A DNA stretch of 64,000 nucleotides from Vandiemenella viatica (GCA_031002005.1 JARYHS010008074.1:344310932-344374931), one strand, 5' to 3'; shown: positions 29,301-40,999, counted from the stretch's first letter. Program-made: numbers and translations. The notes: generated from the sequence alone by a model not told the origin.

Positions 29301-29810
29301 GCTAAATTTTGCCACTCAGTACGCCATTTGACAGCGATCACGGGATCATTGCAGTCTGAGGCGTTAGTGGTCTCTATTTAATGAAAGCCGACACAAATGG
29401 CATCAGTGCCAGCAGTCCAGCCCTCGACATGTCTCCACCCGTTACAATGCTCCAACGTTGAGAAAACACTATGAACGAAGCTGATCTGTCGGTTACGACC
29501 ATGCGTACATGATGACGCTTATCCCGCGTTCTAATCACATTGTGTGATCCAGCACCCTCTCGTCGCTGCGTACGACCCTCTTCTATTCAGTGGTTCCACA
29601 AACGCATTGCCGTCGCAGCAGCTCTGCAGCAGCTCTGCACCAACTGAGCGACTGATCTTTACAGTCACAAAAAAGAAGGCGCTGTTGGGACTACGTCCAC
29701 ACCATCTCTCTATAATCTTAATCACTTGTAATGGTTCTAATTTTCTACACATCCTCCGATTTAGGAAAGCTTCAGACCATTTCTTCTGGTGTTGCGATTT
29801 TCAAAAACAC
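28588..29810 (-). mobile_element. Tc1-like DNA transposon, inactive, with A45 insertion
   Basis: Ends GTGAAAATTGCAACACC (left) and GGTGTTGCGATTTTC (right) are inverted, flanked by TA at 28586-28587 and 29811-29812. The minus strand encodes a decayed Tc1 transposase: N-terminal helix-turn-helix region near 29550-29750, SYSDGRVLVRLYRGERNRAD near 29200, and LLPWPASSPDMSLIAHVSD near 28900. In the last motif the catalytic Glu of SPIEHVW is Ala. A run of 45 A (29255-29299) splits the segment that should hold the first catalytic Asp. Several stops as well. Confidence 0.8.
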
Positions 29811-29812
29811 TA

Positions 29813-31849
29813 GTGCAATTAAGACTGCAAGTCGTAGTTGAACACAAGAGTTTAACAGCAGATGGGAACATATCGATGAGTTCATTAAGCACTGATTTAA
29901 AAGAATATTTGATTTAACGATAATAATTATAATAATAATGACGCAAACAGCCAAAAAATGAATACTGGCAAAATGATGTAGTGAAAATAACACACTGTCG
30001 CTAAGATAAATTAAATGCCGTAAATAGCACAAAAAAATGGATTGAAATTTATTAATCTAAATTTTGAAAGATAATATGCGTCATACAAGAAATGGTGTTA
30101 ATGGTTAAAGTGAGATAGCAATTAGGTCTCATGGTTCAGATTTGAAGATGAGGCACCGTTGATTTAACATAATGAAAATCTGTATTTTTCACTGGTTTAG
30201 TATATGTAAGCTGCTAGACTCGACCGTTATATCTGGCGTCGTCCTCGCTCTTTGACCCTCGATAAGCTGTCTAGTCGTCAATAAGAGAGCTGTCTCGGCT
30301 AAACTTAATATCGCCACATACCGACCCAAATGAAGGAATCTATGATGATGATAACCAAAGATAAAATTAAATGACTTTTCTGTGTCACGAACACAAGGCC
30401 GGAAACGTATCTGCAGACAGAACCTCGGAGAATATTAACTAGAAATTACACATTGCAGGACGCTAATATGTCCACACACAGTGACTTCCTGAACGCTCTT
30501 TAATCCATTTAATGTTCTGCCGGTGCAGTTAACCATTATTTGTGAAAAAAACTGAACACATCTCACCTGTTTCATGCAATCGTCATTTTATACTTTCGTA
30601 TATTCTTGTATCAGTAACTGCTCTGTATCATGTGGTATCCTGTTTTTGTTCACTGGACATCTCACTTCCAAATAACTGCCCACAAGACTCACTACACCCA
30701 GTTTTGGAAGAACTTTGAAAGATCTGGTCAGTTTGGTGTATGTGAAGGAAATTTCCAGCTGCAGCAAAAGAGGTATATAGATATTCACCCTCACCAAGAA
30801 AGCACCAAGCCTCATGGATGACCGGTCTAATATATGCGTAAACGAAGGTTTGATCATTAATCATCCCGATTTCGACGCACCCTAAAACCCTCACCTTCCT
30901 CCCCCTCAGATTTAATCCCCTGTTCGGTACATAAGGAGAGCGGAATAAAAACATGCAAAATAAAACAATTTTCATTTTTTTCACAATTGCTATTAAAGTT
31001 ATAATCGTTAATGGGGATCTTGCTGAACCGAGTTCTTTAGAAGTCTTTTGACGCATGGATTGCAGTTTAAGCAATCATCAGCGCGTAGACCCGGGAATTT
31101 AATTTAAAAATTTACCTGCACACCGACCTTTTCGTCTTCCAACACTACACTATAGTCGTCCGTTGTCCTCTCATCTTTCATTAATACTGTTATTAACATT
31201 TCTTTCAGACAAGAACGTAAAACATCTTGAATCGTGTGTAAATAAACTAAATTTATTCTTTGGCAAAAAAAGGTAGGTATATTGATTAAGTGATTCGTGA
31301 GAACGTAATTATCGCCAGAGATACAGATAAAACCAAATAATTTCCACCGACTGTTGCATCACATGATTTTTTTAAAGAATGTAATCTGACTACTACGCCA
31401 TACTGCCAACTCTAGTATTATTATTCCTTCAATGTTTGTATCAATAAATTTCCATTGTATATCAGTTATACTAAGTGGAAACTGCATATGACAAGCATGA
31501 CAATGAAAACCGACGACCCCTGCAACGTGCTAGTCCAACCACTGCCAAGGCCGACAGAAGCCGTTGTTCACAGGACGGACGTTAGAATTTTATCGTTAAA
31601 GTTGGATATAGAAAGCTGCAAGCTACGTAGAAGGAGTCCCAAAAAACATGGAGCGCAAATCCATATCTATACTACATGATAAGCTGTGACTACATGAAAT
31701 TTATAAACAGATCACACACAAGCTGACTGCGACAGAAACAAAGCCTTAGCGAGCGAGATATAACATTACAGAGGCTAACACACGCTCTCCATCTGTCTGT
31801 CTCGGTTCGGTTGGTTTTCAGAATTTCTTGACAAAATTTGTTATATTAC
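29813..31849. other. Unassigned DNA
   Basis: About 2 kb. A 148-residue minus frame at 30628-31074 has no domain I recognise and is probably chance. No repeats with clear ends. Confidence 0.45.
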
Positions 31850-31985
31850 CACAAATAAAGCATTCTACGTTTTTTCCCAATAATACATAGTATTTCGTTG
31901 TCGAATTTCATCAAGATTGGTTTAACCGTTAGTCGTGAAGACGTAACAAAAAGAGTTACTTTCGCATTTATAATATTGCTGTAGA
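31850..31985 (+). repeat. 3' end of the ACTAGC/CTTCGT repeat family
   Basis: CGAATTTCATCAAGATTGG, then AGTCGTGAAGACGTAACAAA and CGCATTTATAATATTG form the same 3' end as 44395-44452. Confidence 0.55.
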
Positions 31986-32447
31986 TTCTGTTTCTCTCAT
32001 GTTGTACCTACGCCTTTAACGTAATTAATGTTACCACACTGGCAGGTAGTTAAATAAACACAATTTCAAAATGAAAGAAGCATAGAAAACAATCATAAAT
32101 CAACTAACTTTCTTCTGTGCCACGCGTAAATGATACGCATCAACATAAAACTCAAAGTTATTGTATTAAATGAGAACTCAGCTTAATATAAATTGAACTG
32201 AAAATTTATAAACTCAGGATATAAAATGGTGCTGGGGAAATACTCTTAGGAATTAGACGAAATGTTTCGGTGAAAAAAGACCAAGGGCGTAACAATATCA
32301 GAGTCTGTATTACTGTGTACGAAACTGCCCAAATTCGTAGAATTTCTGTCCACTTCAGTCTCTTTAGGTGAACGCTTGAATTTCACCGAAATATAACATT
32401 CTGGAAGTTTGCTCCTGAAAGCAGTGCTTCCCTTAAAGACTTTAAGT
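31986..32447. other. Unassigned DNA
   Basis: No gene or repeat recognised. Confidence 0.5.
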
Positions 32448-32526
32448 CAGGGGTGGCCAACCCAAATGATCTTGCGGGCCACTTTGGATATGCATCATAA
32501 CTCCACGGGCTGCATATAAAATTATA
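32448..32526 (+). mobile_element. hAT-like terminus cut by the palindromic Tc1
   Basis: CAGGGGTGGCCAACCC at 32448 followed by CTTGCGGGCCACTTTGG matches the generic end of hAT elements. The similarity stops where the Tc1 begins. CTCGCGGGCCGG at about 35168 may belong to the other side. No matching inverse end (ending CCCCTG) was seen. Confidence 0.5.
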
Positions 32527-32692
32527 TACACAGACGGAAAAAAAAATCCCAACACCAAGAAAAAATTATTGTAGAGTAATGAAATTTGGACAATGCATTT
32601 GTCAAGTTAACATGTTTAATTGATTAAATTTTCAAGATCACAGGTTAATTTAAGCTCAAGAAAATGCATTTCAAATGTGAAATACTGTTAAA

Positions 32693-33550
32693 TTAATAGC
32701 CGGTGTAACCTCCAGAATTTTGAATGCAAGCCTGCAAACGTGAATGCATTGTGTCATACAGGTTTCGAATGTCACTTTGTGGTATGGAGTTCCATGCTTG
32801 TTGTACTTGTGCTGTCAATACTGGGACGGTCAGTGCTGGCTGTGGATGATGCTGGAGTTGTCGTCCAATGATATCCCATACGTGTTCAATTGGAGACAGA
32901 TCTGGTGATCTCGCAGGCCAAGGTAACATGTCGACACTCTGTAGAGCACGTTGCGAGACAACAGCGGTATGAGGGCGAGCGTTATCCTGTTGAAAAACTC
33001 CCCCTTGAATGCTGTTCATGAATGGCAGCACTACAGGTTGAATTACCAGACTGACGTACAAATTTGCAGTCAGTGTGTTTGGTATAACCACAAGAGTGCT
33101 CCTGCTGTCATAGGAAATTGCTCCCCAGACCATGACTCCAGCCCTGTAGCGTGCATTCCACTGACTACAAGCCATCGCCGTTTGCGACTCCAGTGGTGTC
33201 AAGCCAGAGCTCATTGGAGGACGGAGTGGAGATCTGTTGTGTTTTCTGATGAAAGCAGGTTCTGCCTTGGTGCCAGTGATGGCCGAGTGTTGGTCAGAAG
33301 GAGGCCAGGGGAACGCCTGCAACCAAACTGTCTGCGGCCTAGACACACTGGACCTACACCTGGAGTCATGGTCTGGGGAGCAATTTCCTATGACAGCAGG
33401 AGCACTCTTGTGGTTATACCAAACACACTGACTGCAAATTTGTACGTCAGTCTGGTAATTCAACCTGTAGTGCTGCCATTCATGAACAGCATTCAAGGGG
33501 GAGTTTTTCAACAGGATAACGCTCGCCCTCATACCGCTGTTGTCTCGCAA
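32693..33550 (-). CDS. Mirror ORF of the Tc1 C-terminal domain
   Basis: Because of the palindrome, the minus strand has an ORF of exactly the same length with the same first 63 and last roughly 145 residues. The middle is the antisense of the spacer and meaningless. It holds QQDNARPH and SPIEHVWD but not the first catalytic Asp segment. It is a by-product of the inverted duplication. Confidence 0.8.
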   Translation of the reverse strand: MRDNSGMRASVILLKNSPLNAVHEWQHYRLNYQTDVQICSQCVWYNHKSAPAVIGNCSPDHDSRCRSSVSRPQTVWLQAFPWPPSDQHSAITGTKAEPAFIRKHNRSPLRPPMSSGLTPLESQTAMACSQWNARYRAGVMVWGAISYDSRSTLVVIPNTLTANLYVSLVIQPVVLPFMNSIQGGVFQQDNARPHTAVVSQRALQSVDMLPWPARSPDLSPIEHVWDIIGRQLQHHPQPALTVPVLTAQVQQAWNSIPQSDIRNLYDTMHSRLQACIQNSGGYTGY

Positions 33551-33808
33551 CGTGCTCTACAGAGTGTCGACATGTTACCTTGGCCTGCGAGATCACCAGA
33601 TCTGTCTCCAATTGAACACGTATGGGATATCATTGGACGACAACTCCAGCATCATCCACAGCCAGCACTGACCGTCCCAGTATTGACAGCACAAGTACAA
33701 CAAGCATGGAACTCCATACCACAAAGTGACATTCGAAACCTGTATGACACAATGCATTCACGTTTGCAGGCTTGCATTCAAAATTCTGGAGGTTACACCG
33801 GCTATTAA
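32951..33808 (+). CDS. Tc1 transposase C-terminal two thirds, read-through ORF from the left arm
   Basis: The frame of 285 residues begins in the inverted left arm, so residues 1-63 are antisense of transposase. From residue 64 (the spacer) it is genuine Tc1: RLRLQWCQARAHWRTEWR, VVFSDESRFCL (first catalytic Asp), GRVLVRRRPGERLQPNC, MVWGAISYD, QQDNARPH (second Asp) and SPDLSPIEHVWD (Glu). Thirty-two residues separate the second Asp and the Glu, two fewer than DD34E of typical Tc1. The N-terminal DNA-binding helix-turn-helix domains are missing, so it should not bind its ends. It ends at TAA after GGYTGY, a common Tc1 C-terminus. Confidence 0.85.
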   Translation: MRDNSGMRASVILLKNSPLNAVHEWQHYRLNYQTDVQICSQCVWYNHKSAPAVIGNCSPDHDSSPVACIPLTTSHRRLRLQWCQARAHWRTEWRSVVFSDESRFCLGASDGRVLVRRRPGERLQPNCLRPRHTGPTPGVMVWGAISYDSRSTLVVIPNTLTANLYVSLVIQPVVLPFMNSIQGGVFQQDNARPHTAVVSQRALQSVDMLPWPARSPDLSPIEHVWDIIGRQLQHHPQPALTVPVLTAQVQQAWNSIPQSDIRNLYDTMHSRLQACIQNSGGYTGY

Positions 33809-33974
33809 TTTAACAGTATTTCACATTTGAAATGCATTTTCTTGAGCTTAAATTAACCTGTGATCTTGAAAATTTAATCAATTAAACATGTTAACTTGAC
33901 AAATGCATTGTCCAAATTTCATTACTCTACAATAATTTTTTCTTGGTGTTGGGATTTTTTTTTCCGTCTGTGTA

Positions 33975-34167
33975 TCCCCGTATTAGATTCAGACCCACTA
34001 TAGACATTTTTTGGAGTGAAAAATTGAAACATATTGAGTTATGATTTTTGTGTTTAATATTATTCTTGCATGTAAACATAGATAATATAATAATAATGAT
34101 ACTAAACGCATGTTGTAAAGAAGTATATAACACTAAAAATGAAATATAATAAATATATTAATAAAAA
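33975..34167. other. AT-rich flank of the palindromic element
   Basis: May be the continuation of the hAT-like element; no end recognised. Confidence 0.4.
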
Positions 34168-35055
34168 CTAGCGGAGTTCCCGGCGTTGCTCGGTATAGTT
34201 GGCGTAGATTTACCCGTGTCATATTTTTATTCCCGCAGTGAAAAACATTTGTACAAAGCTTCATAAAATTCGCGTCAACTTTTTTCGGAATTAAAACAAA
34301 CCCAGATTCACCCGCCCCCTATCAAGAAACGGGTGGGTTGAAGTTTATTTGCACGAAAAATATTTTCATTCATCCGAAAAAATTCATGTATATCAAACTT
34401 CGTTAATTTCGTTAAGAAATTGCTTTACTACATTACTGAACAACGCTAGATTTTGTTAGAAACTCACATTTGATTCAATTGCGAAGTGAATGGATATACT
34501 TTTTGCTTGGAACGCCAGATGGTTTAACTCCGCAGATTCAACCTTTTATACAAATATCAAAAATGAAGCCGGAATAATATTATCGTAAACAGAAGTCTAC
34601 TGCTGATTGCCACTGTCCAGAGATCGTGCTTAAAGAAAATCTCTGTTGTTTTTATGGCTATTTATGGCGTTTAAAAATTGAATATCCCGAATTAAAGGAA
34701 AGAATACTTCAAGTTTTGTTTAGTATGCAAAATAGTTATTATTGTAAAGATATCTTATTGCTTTCATTAAAGCCTATGGTCAGAGACATTTAGTTGTGTG
34801 TTTAGTGCGAAGTATGGAACATCTAATCCTTCCATCTTTCGAATTTATCATCATACGTTCATAATTTCATTTAATGCACCTGCGTTATTTAAAGTTGAAA
34901 CATAAGACATGCCAAACAACTGAATTAAGATTCTAAGCTTTAAAACGGTGAAAACCCGATCGAAATCTGCTCCGTAGTTTCCGAGTTTTTTTTTTTTTAA
35001 GACCAATATATACGGTTTTCGTTTTATAGATATAGATAGAAGAAGATAGATAAAT
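34168..35055 (+). repeat. ACTAGC/CTTCGT repeat, long copy
   Basis: Starts ACTAGCGGAGTTCCCGGCG and ends near CGATCGAAATCTGCTCCGTAG followed by a T run and TTTTATAGATATAGATAG. The same kind of start is at 44083 and 60262. This start/end pair is widespread in insects; whether it is a LINE 3' region or another class I cannot decide from sequence alone. Confidence 0.55.
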
Positions 35056-36280
35056 AGAAGAAGAAGATAAAATTTGAATATATAGTTTCACAAATAATGT
35101 ATTCTTTTAATACACTGGTTTTCACCACTTTGGGCATTATAAATATATTTTGTAAAAGTGTGATGAATCTCGCGGGCCGGAAAAATCTTCAAGTATTCTC
35201 ATTACAGAGAGAATAACTAAGGTACGTGTGTGTTTGCTGGAGGCATGACAAAGAGTTGTTGACACTGCTTCCTGTACGGGTCTACCGCGCTTGAATTTGT
35301 AATGACTGTCTCACTTATAGGTCGTTTACTCTTTTTATACGTTTACAACAGTACGGTAGCAGTGCATTATTCTTATTTAAAATATGTATTAAACTTTGAG
35401 TTTATGAGGGGGGAAAAGTTGCAGTGTTACTGAGATTGCGGTTGTAGAAGATCAGAGTTTGTCACCTTGCAATTTATTCCTATTCAGCACTCTAAAGGCT
35501 TATTTAAACTGAAGGAATTTACTAGCTATCTGCTGGTGAGTGAATAGCAGGCGAATGATTTTGTTGCAGCTATCGAAGCGTGTTTCAATTATTTACAGTT
35601 TGAAAGCTTGCTCGCACTCCTACCAAACGTCCTATAAACGGCAGGATTGACATGAAAATCTTTCCTCATTGCCTTAGTGTGTGACAATATTTCTTTCTGT
35701 TTTGTATGTAGAAATGAAGTGGAAAGCTAATGAAGTTGATGATTTATTTAAATTCTACGAGCACTACTTTGTTTTATGGAAGACCATTTATTTTAATATC
35801 AAGTCTTGCTGCAAAAGGATTAATAGAGAACGTTGCCGATAAGCAACTGAAGTAATAGTTAAAACAATTAAGGATGTTTGTAGGAATGAACTTGTCAAAG
35901 CTGAAATAAGTAAAGAACAGTAGGACTGAATCGGAAGGAGTGTAATTGTCAAAACAGGAGTGGTTCAACTCAGATCATTTCAACGATCACGAGCATTAAA
36001 CTTGGTTACATCTAATCTCAAAATATTCCTGTACTGTAGGATCATCATCCTTCAACTCTCTCAATAAATTACTGAATGCAACACATTTTTTCTTCTCACC
36101 CAGTCTTTGACCTACTCTTTTATAGATTTTCTATTTTTCCTTATTTCCAGATCCTTTTGAATAAAAGTGACACTATTATAATAATTCCTTCAGGAACTAC
36201 TTCTACCGATACCCACCAATATGGCTGAGGAGCCACACACTGAATCGCGGAGGTACAGAGCACAGGCCCGCGCGTACTTT
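35056..36280. other. Unassigned AT-rich DNA
   Basis: No gene seen. GCGGGCC at 35171 may be a hAT remnant. Confidence 0.4.
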
Positions 36281-36284
36281 CCGT

Positions 36285-36380
36285 CCTGACTGCGGTTTTT
36301 ACGTCGTTTTCCGCAGCCACCAAGGTAAATGTTGCGAAGGAAGGTCCCCAATCTCCACCTCATAAAATACAAATTTCACA
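36285..36380 (+). repeat. Possible SINE body remnant
   Basis: TTTTCCGCAGCCACCAAGGTAAATG and GGTCCCCAATCTCCACCTCA-like sequence resembles the body of an arthropod tRNA-SINE; the tRNA head is not recognisable. Confidence 0.3.
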
Positions 36381-36880
36381 AACATAAAATATACTTAACA
36401 CACGCATACCGTAATTATACTTTTTGCAGGTAGATGGCAACATTTCACTTCTTCCATTACTACGTAGTACGACCTGGCAATGGTCGTATAAAACGCTTCG
36501 CAGCAACAAGAGCGTTGAGCTATAAAACAAATAAAGCTCCAAAATTGACCAGGCCAACTGTGATTAAAACTCATCAAAAACAGCCGACCTCTAATGATGG
36601 AAATAGTTGGTGAAGAAGTAGAAAAAGAACTATCGACTATTGAAAACACGCAGAGATTTTTTTTAGAGTGGTATACCGCAGACAGCGAGTTTATAAGGTA
36701 AACAGTAAACCCGGCAGCGAGTAAAGTAGCCCAACTCACACTTGACTAGCGAGTTGCGTGTTTGAAAGCCAACCTTATCAATGTGAACGAATTTAATAGT
36801 AGGGAGTAAATTAGCAGGCGAGGAGCTAATAAACTAGCTCAGTGTAATTTATCCTTAAGGAAATTATCATTTGGTTTATG
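36381..36880. other. Unassigned DNA upstream of the host exon
   Basis: No repeat recognised; could include distal promoter sequence of the gene starting at 37012. Confidence 0.35.
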
Positions 36881-36889
36881 TATGGTCCT

Positions 36890-37011
36890 TGCAGTGAGGC
36901 CAGAGCACGTGATCTCGGCCGTGACAGCTGTAAACAAACGTGGAGGCAGGCGGGGGTAGCGCGCCTGCAGCAGCTCTCGGCCAGCCAGTGTTCGCGCCGC
37001 CGGCCGCAGCA
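36890..37011 (+). promoter_or_regulatory. GC- and CpG-rich leader / core promoter region
   Basis: A sharp rise in GC and CpG (GGGGGTAGCGCGCCTGCAGC, GCCGCCGGCCGCAGC) in otherwise AT-rich DNA, directly before an ATG with a good context (GCAGCAATGG). No TATA box is evident close by. Function is inferred. Confidence 0.45.
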
Positions 37012-37054
37012 ATGGAACACTTGCTGGCGCTGCTCACTGTGATCGCCGCCCTCG
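37012..37054 (+). CDS. Probable host-gene first coding exon (signal peptide)
   Basis: ATG at 37012 opens MEHLLALLTVIAALG, a textbook signal-peptide start, and then meets CTCG|GTGAGT, a strong splice donor (GT at 37055-37056). The exon ends in phase 1. It sits in a CpG-rich island. This combination suggests the 5' end of a gene for a secreted or membrane protein whose further exons lie downstream, perhaps beyond the window. I cannot name the gene: 14 residues carry no family information. A chance occurrence is possible but the coincidence of GC island, ATG context, hydrophobic core and consensus donor makes it less likely. Confidence 0.5.
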
Positions 37055-37849
37055 GTGAGTGACGTCTCCGGCACCACAGTAATGTGGTCAAGCGACGACC
37101 TACTCACTTGACAAGCTGGTAGTACAACTGTAGAAAGTTATCCTCCGTCCCTTCGTGGCTATTAGTATGCTACACCGGTAAAGGAATGAAATCGAGTTGT
37201 TACCTCGTATATCCACAGCATTACTGTGCGACGGCGTATTGTGTTGCATGTGTTGGTACGAAGAGTGTCAAAGTTGGAATTGCTACCATTCGAAAAACAA
37301 GTATCGTCACCCAGCTAAATCTTACACGAGGAAGATATATGATTTATAGCGTGCTCCAAAACAAATTTTCTTTATATAAGCATTTATTTATTATAGAACT
37401 GACGGTTCAATTTTTTCAGCCTTACTTGCAGCTCTTTTTGTTTATTTGTGCTACTGAACTTTGCGGGATAAATAACTGTTTACAGTGTAACGGCATACTG
37501 GCAGTAAAAGACAGAAGTAAATTACTTATGTCGTATCCTGGACTTGAATCGGTCTGCTTCGGAACGAGTTGCTAGAGAACTAGACATTTTGAAGCTGGTG
37601 AAGATGGCATTTTTCGGTTGTCACAGAAAAATGTATTCAGGATTTTGCCAGCAGAAATTTATTTGAATCGATGGACGTTCCAGTCTCCTATGATCAAGCA
37701 CTACAATTCTGTGCTCATCTCAGAATTCGTAAAAGCGAGACGGGTATTGAAATAAATAAAAACAAAAAAACCTTTTGCGTAGATCCAGGTATAACCTGGG
37801 GTAAAGCGGTTGACATAGCATTGAAACAACTTGATGAAGATGTATAATC
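37055..37849. other. Putative intron 1 start, unassigned
   Basis: No further exon recognised. A 129-residue + frame at 37186-37575 has no known domain and no splice logic. Confidence 0.4.
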
Positions 37850-38060
37850 TCTCTCTCTCTCTCTCGACCGATTTGATTAAATTCTCCATCTCTTCCTATC
37901 TTGAGCTAACCTCTTCATCTCAATATACCCCGTACAACCTACGTCCTCAACTATTTGCTTAATGTATTCCGATATTTATCTTCCTCTATACTATTTCTTC
38001 TCCTTCAAATTTTCCTTCCACTAACAAATCAGGCAATCCTACGTGCCTTAAAATATGACC
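37850..38060 (-). repeat. RTE-like LINE C-terminal / 3' fragment
   Basis: Minus strand reads GHILRHVGLPDLLVEGKFEG, then EEMENLIKSVE before a CT/GA microsatellite at 37850-37866. These are typical last residues of RTE-like polyproteins. The rest is absent. Confidence 0.6.
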
Positions 38061-39088
38061 AGCCATCAAGAGAAGTTTATTTATTTTATCCTACACTACC
38101 AGAAATTTGCCACTACCTTCATTAGTGGATAGAAAGTTTTCTTTGCTAAAAACGTCAACCTAAAATATGTACATTCCGGGTTGGCAGCAGTGATTTCTAA
38201 GGTTATGACTTACTGTCAAAATAAAGTCGAAGCAGCTGTGTACTTAACGCAGGGTCTGATTTCAGACAGCTCCAGTGTCCAATGGAGTGGTCAAAGCAAA
38301 AATAAATAAATAAAAACTACTTTTCTATTAATTTTAATTTCAAGTAATAAAATTCGATAAATAAATGGCGATGAACTGTAACGAAAATCCGCGTTGAAAC
38401 CGCTGTATATCAATCTCTTTCGAGTTTTTTTTTTGCGGGATATAGTTCCATGTTTTTTTGTGTTAGTTTTATGAGTAAAACACATTTAAACCATCTGTTC
38501 ACAAAATCGTTTTTTAGGTTTTTTGGTGCTGAAACATTGGTTTTGCATTCTTGTTCTACATTGTGTACACAGCTTAATGATGAGACATATAAATGCGACC
38601 CAGTATTGTAGTCGTATGAGGAAACGGGTACTAGTATTTTCTTAAAAGAAAAAAGGCCGACTCTATTCTCAGAGTAAATAAACAGTATAACTGGCCATTC
38701 CGCATGAAAACAATTTTATTCATTTCGTTTGATCTGTGTATGTGGTTGCAAAGTTTCAAAACACTTGTGCTTGCGTTTATACAAGTGGTTCTGTTGACTA
38801 CAAACCACATGTGAATATTCATGAAGATAAGAAACGATGTATTATTGTTTGAAAAACGTCGTTCTATCGTGACTTTAATTCGTTTCCATTGTGTGCTTCG
38901 TTAGGACTTTTGTAAGTACACAATTGGCTGTTGATAATTAAGTTTTAACAAGTGTTGAAAGCAGAAATACATTCATTACCGCCTTATTGTAACATTCTGG
39001 TGCTGACATTACTTTTGCTGTAAAATACGCTCAAGGACAGTGATCAATAGCATATTAAGCAGTTTTATAGCTCCAGGATAAAATAGTT

Positions 39089-39143
<55 letters not shown>

Positions 39144-39242
39144 TAGTTTTGTTTCCAGATTCGTTTCTCATTAAGTCGGTGAAAGATAAATGACGTTATA
39201 AAGATATGTGGCGTTGAAGATAAATTTTTAATCCCGTAATGT
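38061..39242. other. Unassigned DNA with A41 run
   Basis: No gene seen. TTTTTT followed by 41 A at 39097-39137 may be the tail of a retroposed sequence. Confidence 0.45.
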
Positions 39243-39352
39243 TTTTTACTGTCAGTCTCTCGACTGGTTTGATACAATAAATTTCTTCCTATCTTGCTCT
39301 AACCTCTTAATCTCAACATACTCTTTAAAGTCTACGTCCTCAATTGTAATGT
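39243..39352 (-). repeat. RTE-like LINE 3' fragment
   Basis: Minus strand reads IEDVDFKEYVEIKRLEQDR then SNQSRD, the C-terminal end of the same LINE type as 37850-38060. Confidence 0.55.
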
Positions 39353-40999
39353 AAGAAAACACAAATTAATGAAATATCCAAATGTTTGAAAATCGTGCAG
39401 TTATCAACATTAACAAGAAGCCTAGTTTTTGGGCATTGCGGTCCTGTCCAGTTGTGAAGGTTTCCAGAAATAGTTACATAGGAACTCGCCGCCTTACTGA
39501 AAGTTTTCGAAGAGCAAACATTGCCATACTCTGAGACAAGCGATAAGCAACACCGTTCATGTCGTACTGGTCAGCACTGTTTCGCTCACTTTAAAACACG
39601 AACAGTAGACTCTAAGCATTACTAGACAGCATTTAGCACGTGTTTCTGCACTTTCAGTTGACCATGGCACCATGCCTATATTCGGGATATTCTGCTACTA
39701 AAAAATCGTTTAAAGCGCAGGAGATTAAAATAGTTAAGTATAAAGATTTTAAAATCTTAGCTTATCTAGAATAATTATAATACGTAGTTTTTAATATGCT
39801 ATATATGAATTTCGGGCACATTCGATCTCAGAAAATGGGATGTTCTTACAATAAAGAAAACACTTGCACTTGGATAAATCTGAGATTCAATTTCCATGTT
39901 ACTTTGATTAGTACAGCTATAACACTTCAACAAATTTCTCGTACATCGAGTGTACTGCAATTGAAAAAAGCAAACCGCCACAAATAATATGAAACCTTTC
40001 GTCACTAATGAATTGAGGGTTCAAATGTTTATACAGACACTTATAAGGATGTGTGAGTACTAATTGCGTACACACTCGTATAAATCGGTGTAAGTGAAAG
40101 CGGAACTGGCCTACAAGGAAAAAGGAAATGTGAATACACCAACGACGCGGTGAATTTTGTTGGTATCTAGGTACTTATGAGGGCTGACGTCTCAGCTCCT
40201 GGAATATGGTCGATTAATGTTAAAATCTGCCACAAGGATAAATTCCAGTAGAAATCGGTATGTTCCAATGGCAGTTTCCATCAGATTTTATACAAATTCT
40301 TATTGGCATTGGCTTCATACAAAAAAAATCATATTGTAGGTATATTCCAACTTCATGAACACTAATAAAAACAATACTGACAATGTCATAACTTAGTGTT
40401 CGTTGCTGACAAATAACCCCTCCCGAAAAAAGTTTCTATTGCTCGTTAATTACTTTTTTCTGATTCTTCGCATGCCAAAATTTCTCTCAGATGCTCATCA
40501 AGAAATATTGTTTTATTAAACATCGAGCAAGTAATATTGGTCTTTAATAACAAGTATAAATCGATCTCAAACTAAAACTATGGACTGCAAAAAAATAAGT
40601 TATATAAGAAGCGCAAACAAAACAGAAATAAGAGTTACCGACTGCAGCAGTAAAAATTAGTGATTTATTTTCTATTCTGCAGCGGTAATATACTTTTTAC
40701 ATCCTTAACAACATAGACAAATATTTGAAGTATCTGATTGTAAGAAGCAGTTAATATATCCCATTTGTTCACTCGAGATCAGTTTATATCCAACTGAAAA
40801 CAAACGCTTCTCTTAAGTTTTACTCTGTTGATGTCTACGAGCCGTAAAGCCGTGATAAAATAAGGAATACATTGAAAAATTGAATTTGATGAGTGTGGAA
40901 CGTCATTTACGTACAAAGGAATTTCACCACAGTTCAAGTGATGCAGTTGCAATTCGACCGTACTAATGAATTCAATGATTCTACGCCCTAATTACAGTC
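39353..40999. other. Unassigned AT-rich DNA
   Basis: No gene, RNA or repeat structure recognised. Confidence 0.5.

Larger units (their letters stand above)
32527..33974. mobile_element. Palindromic Tc1/mariner element
   Basis: Two arms, 32527-33141 and 33360-33974, each 615 bp, are reverse complements with paired coordinates summing to 66501 at both ends. I saw no mismatch in the outer ~200 bp or at the inner edges, and the arm-encoded proteins are identical. The spacer is 218 bp. Outer ends read TACACAGACGG and CCGTCTGTGTA, with TA the target duplication. The right arm plus spacer is the 3' part of a normal Tc1 transposase gene; the left arm is an inverted copy of the 3' half replacing the 5' half. 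An RNA across it would form a long hairpin. Confidence 0.92.

Noticed and set aside
37186..37575. 129-residue + strand ORF as a second exon of the host gene
   Set aside because: No known domain, and no acceptor/phase combination fits the phase-1 exon.
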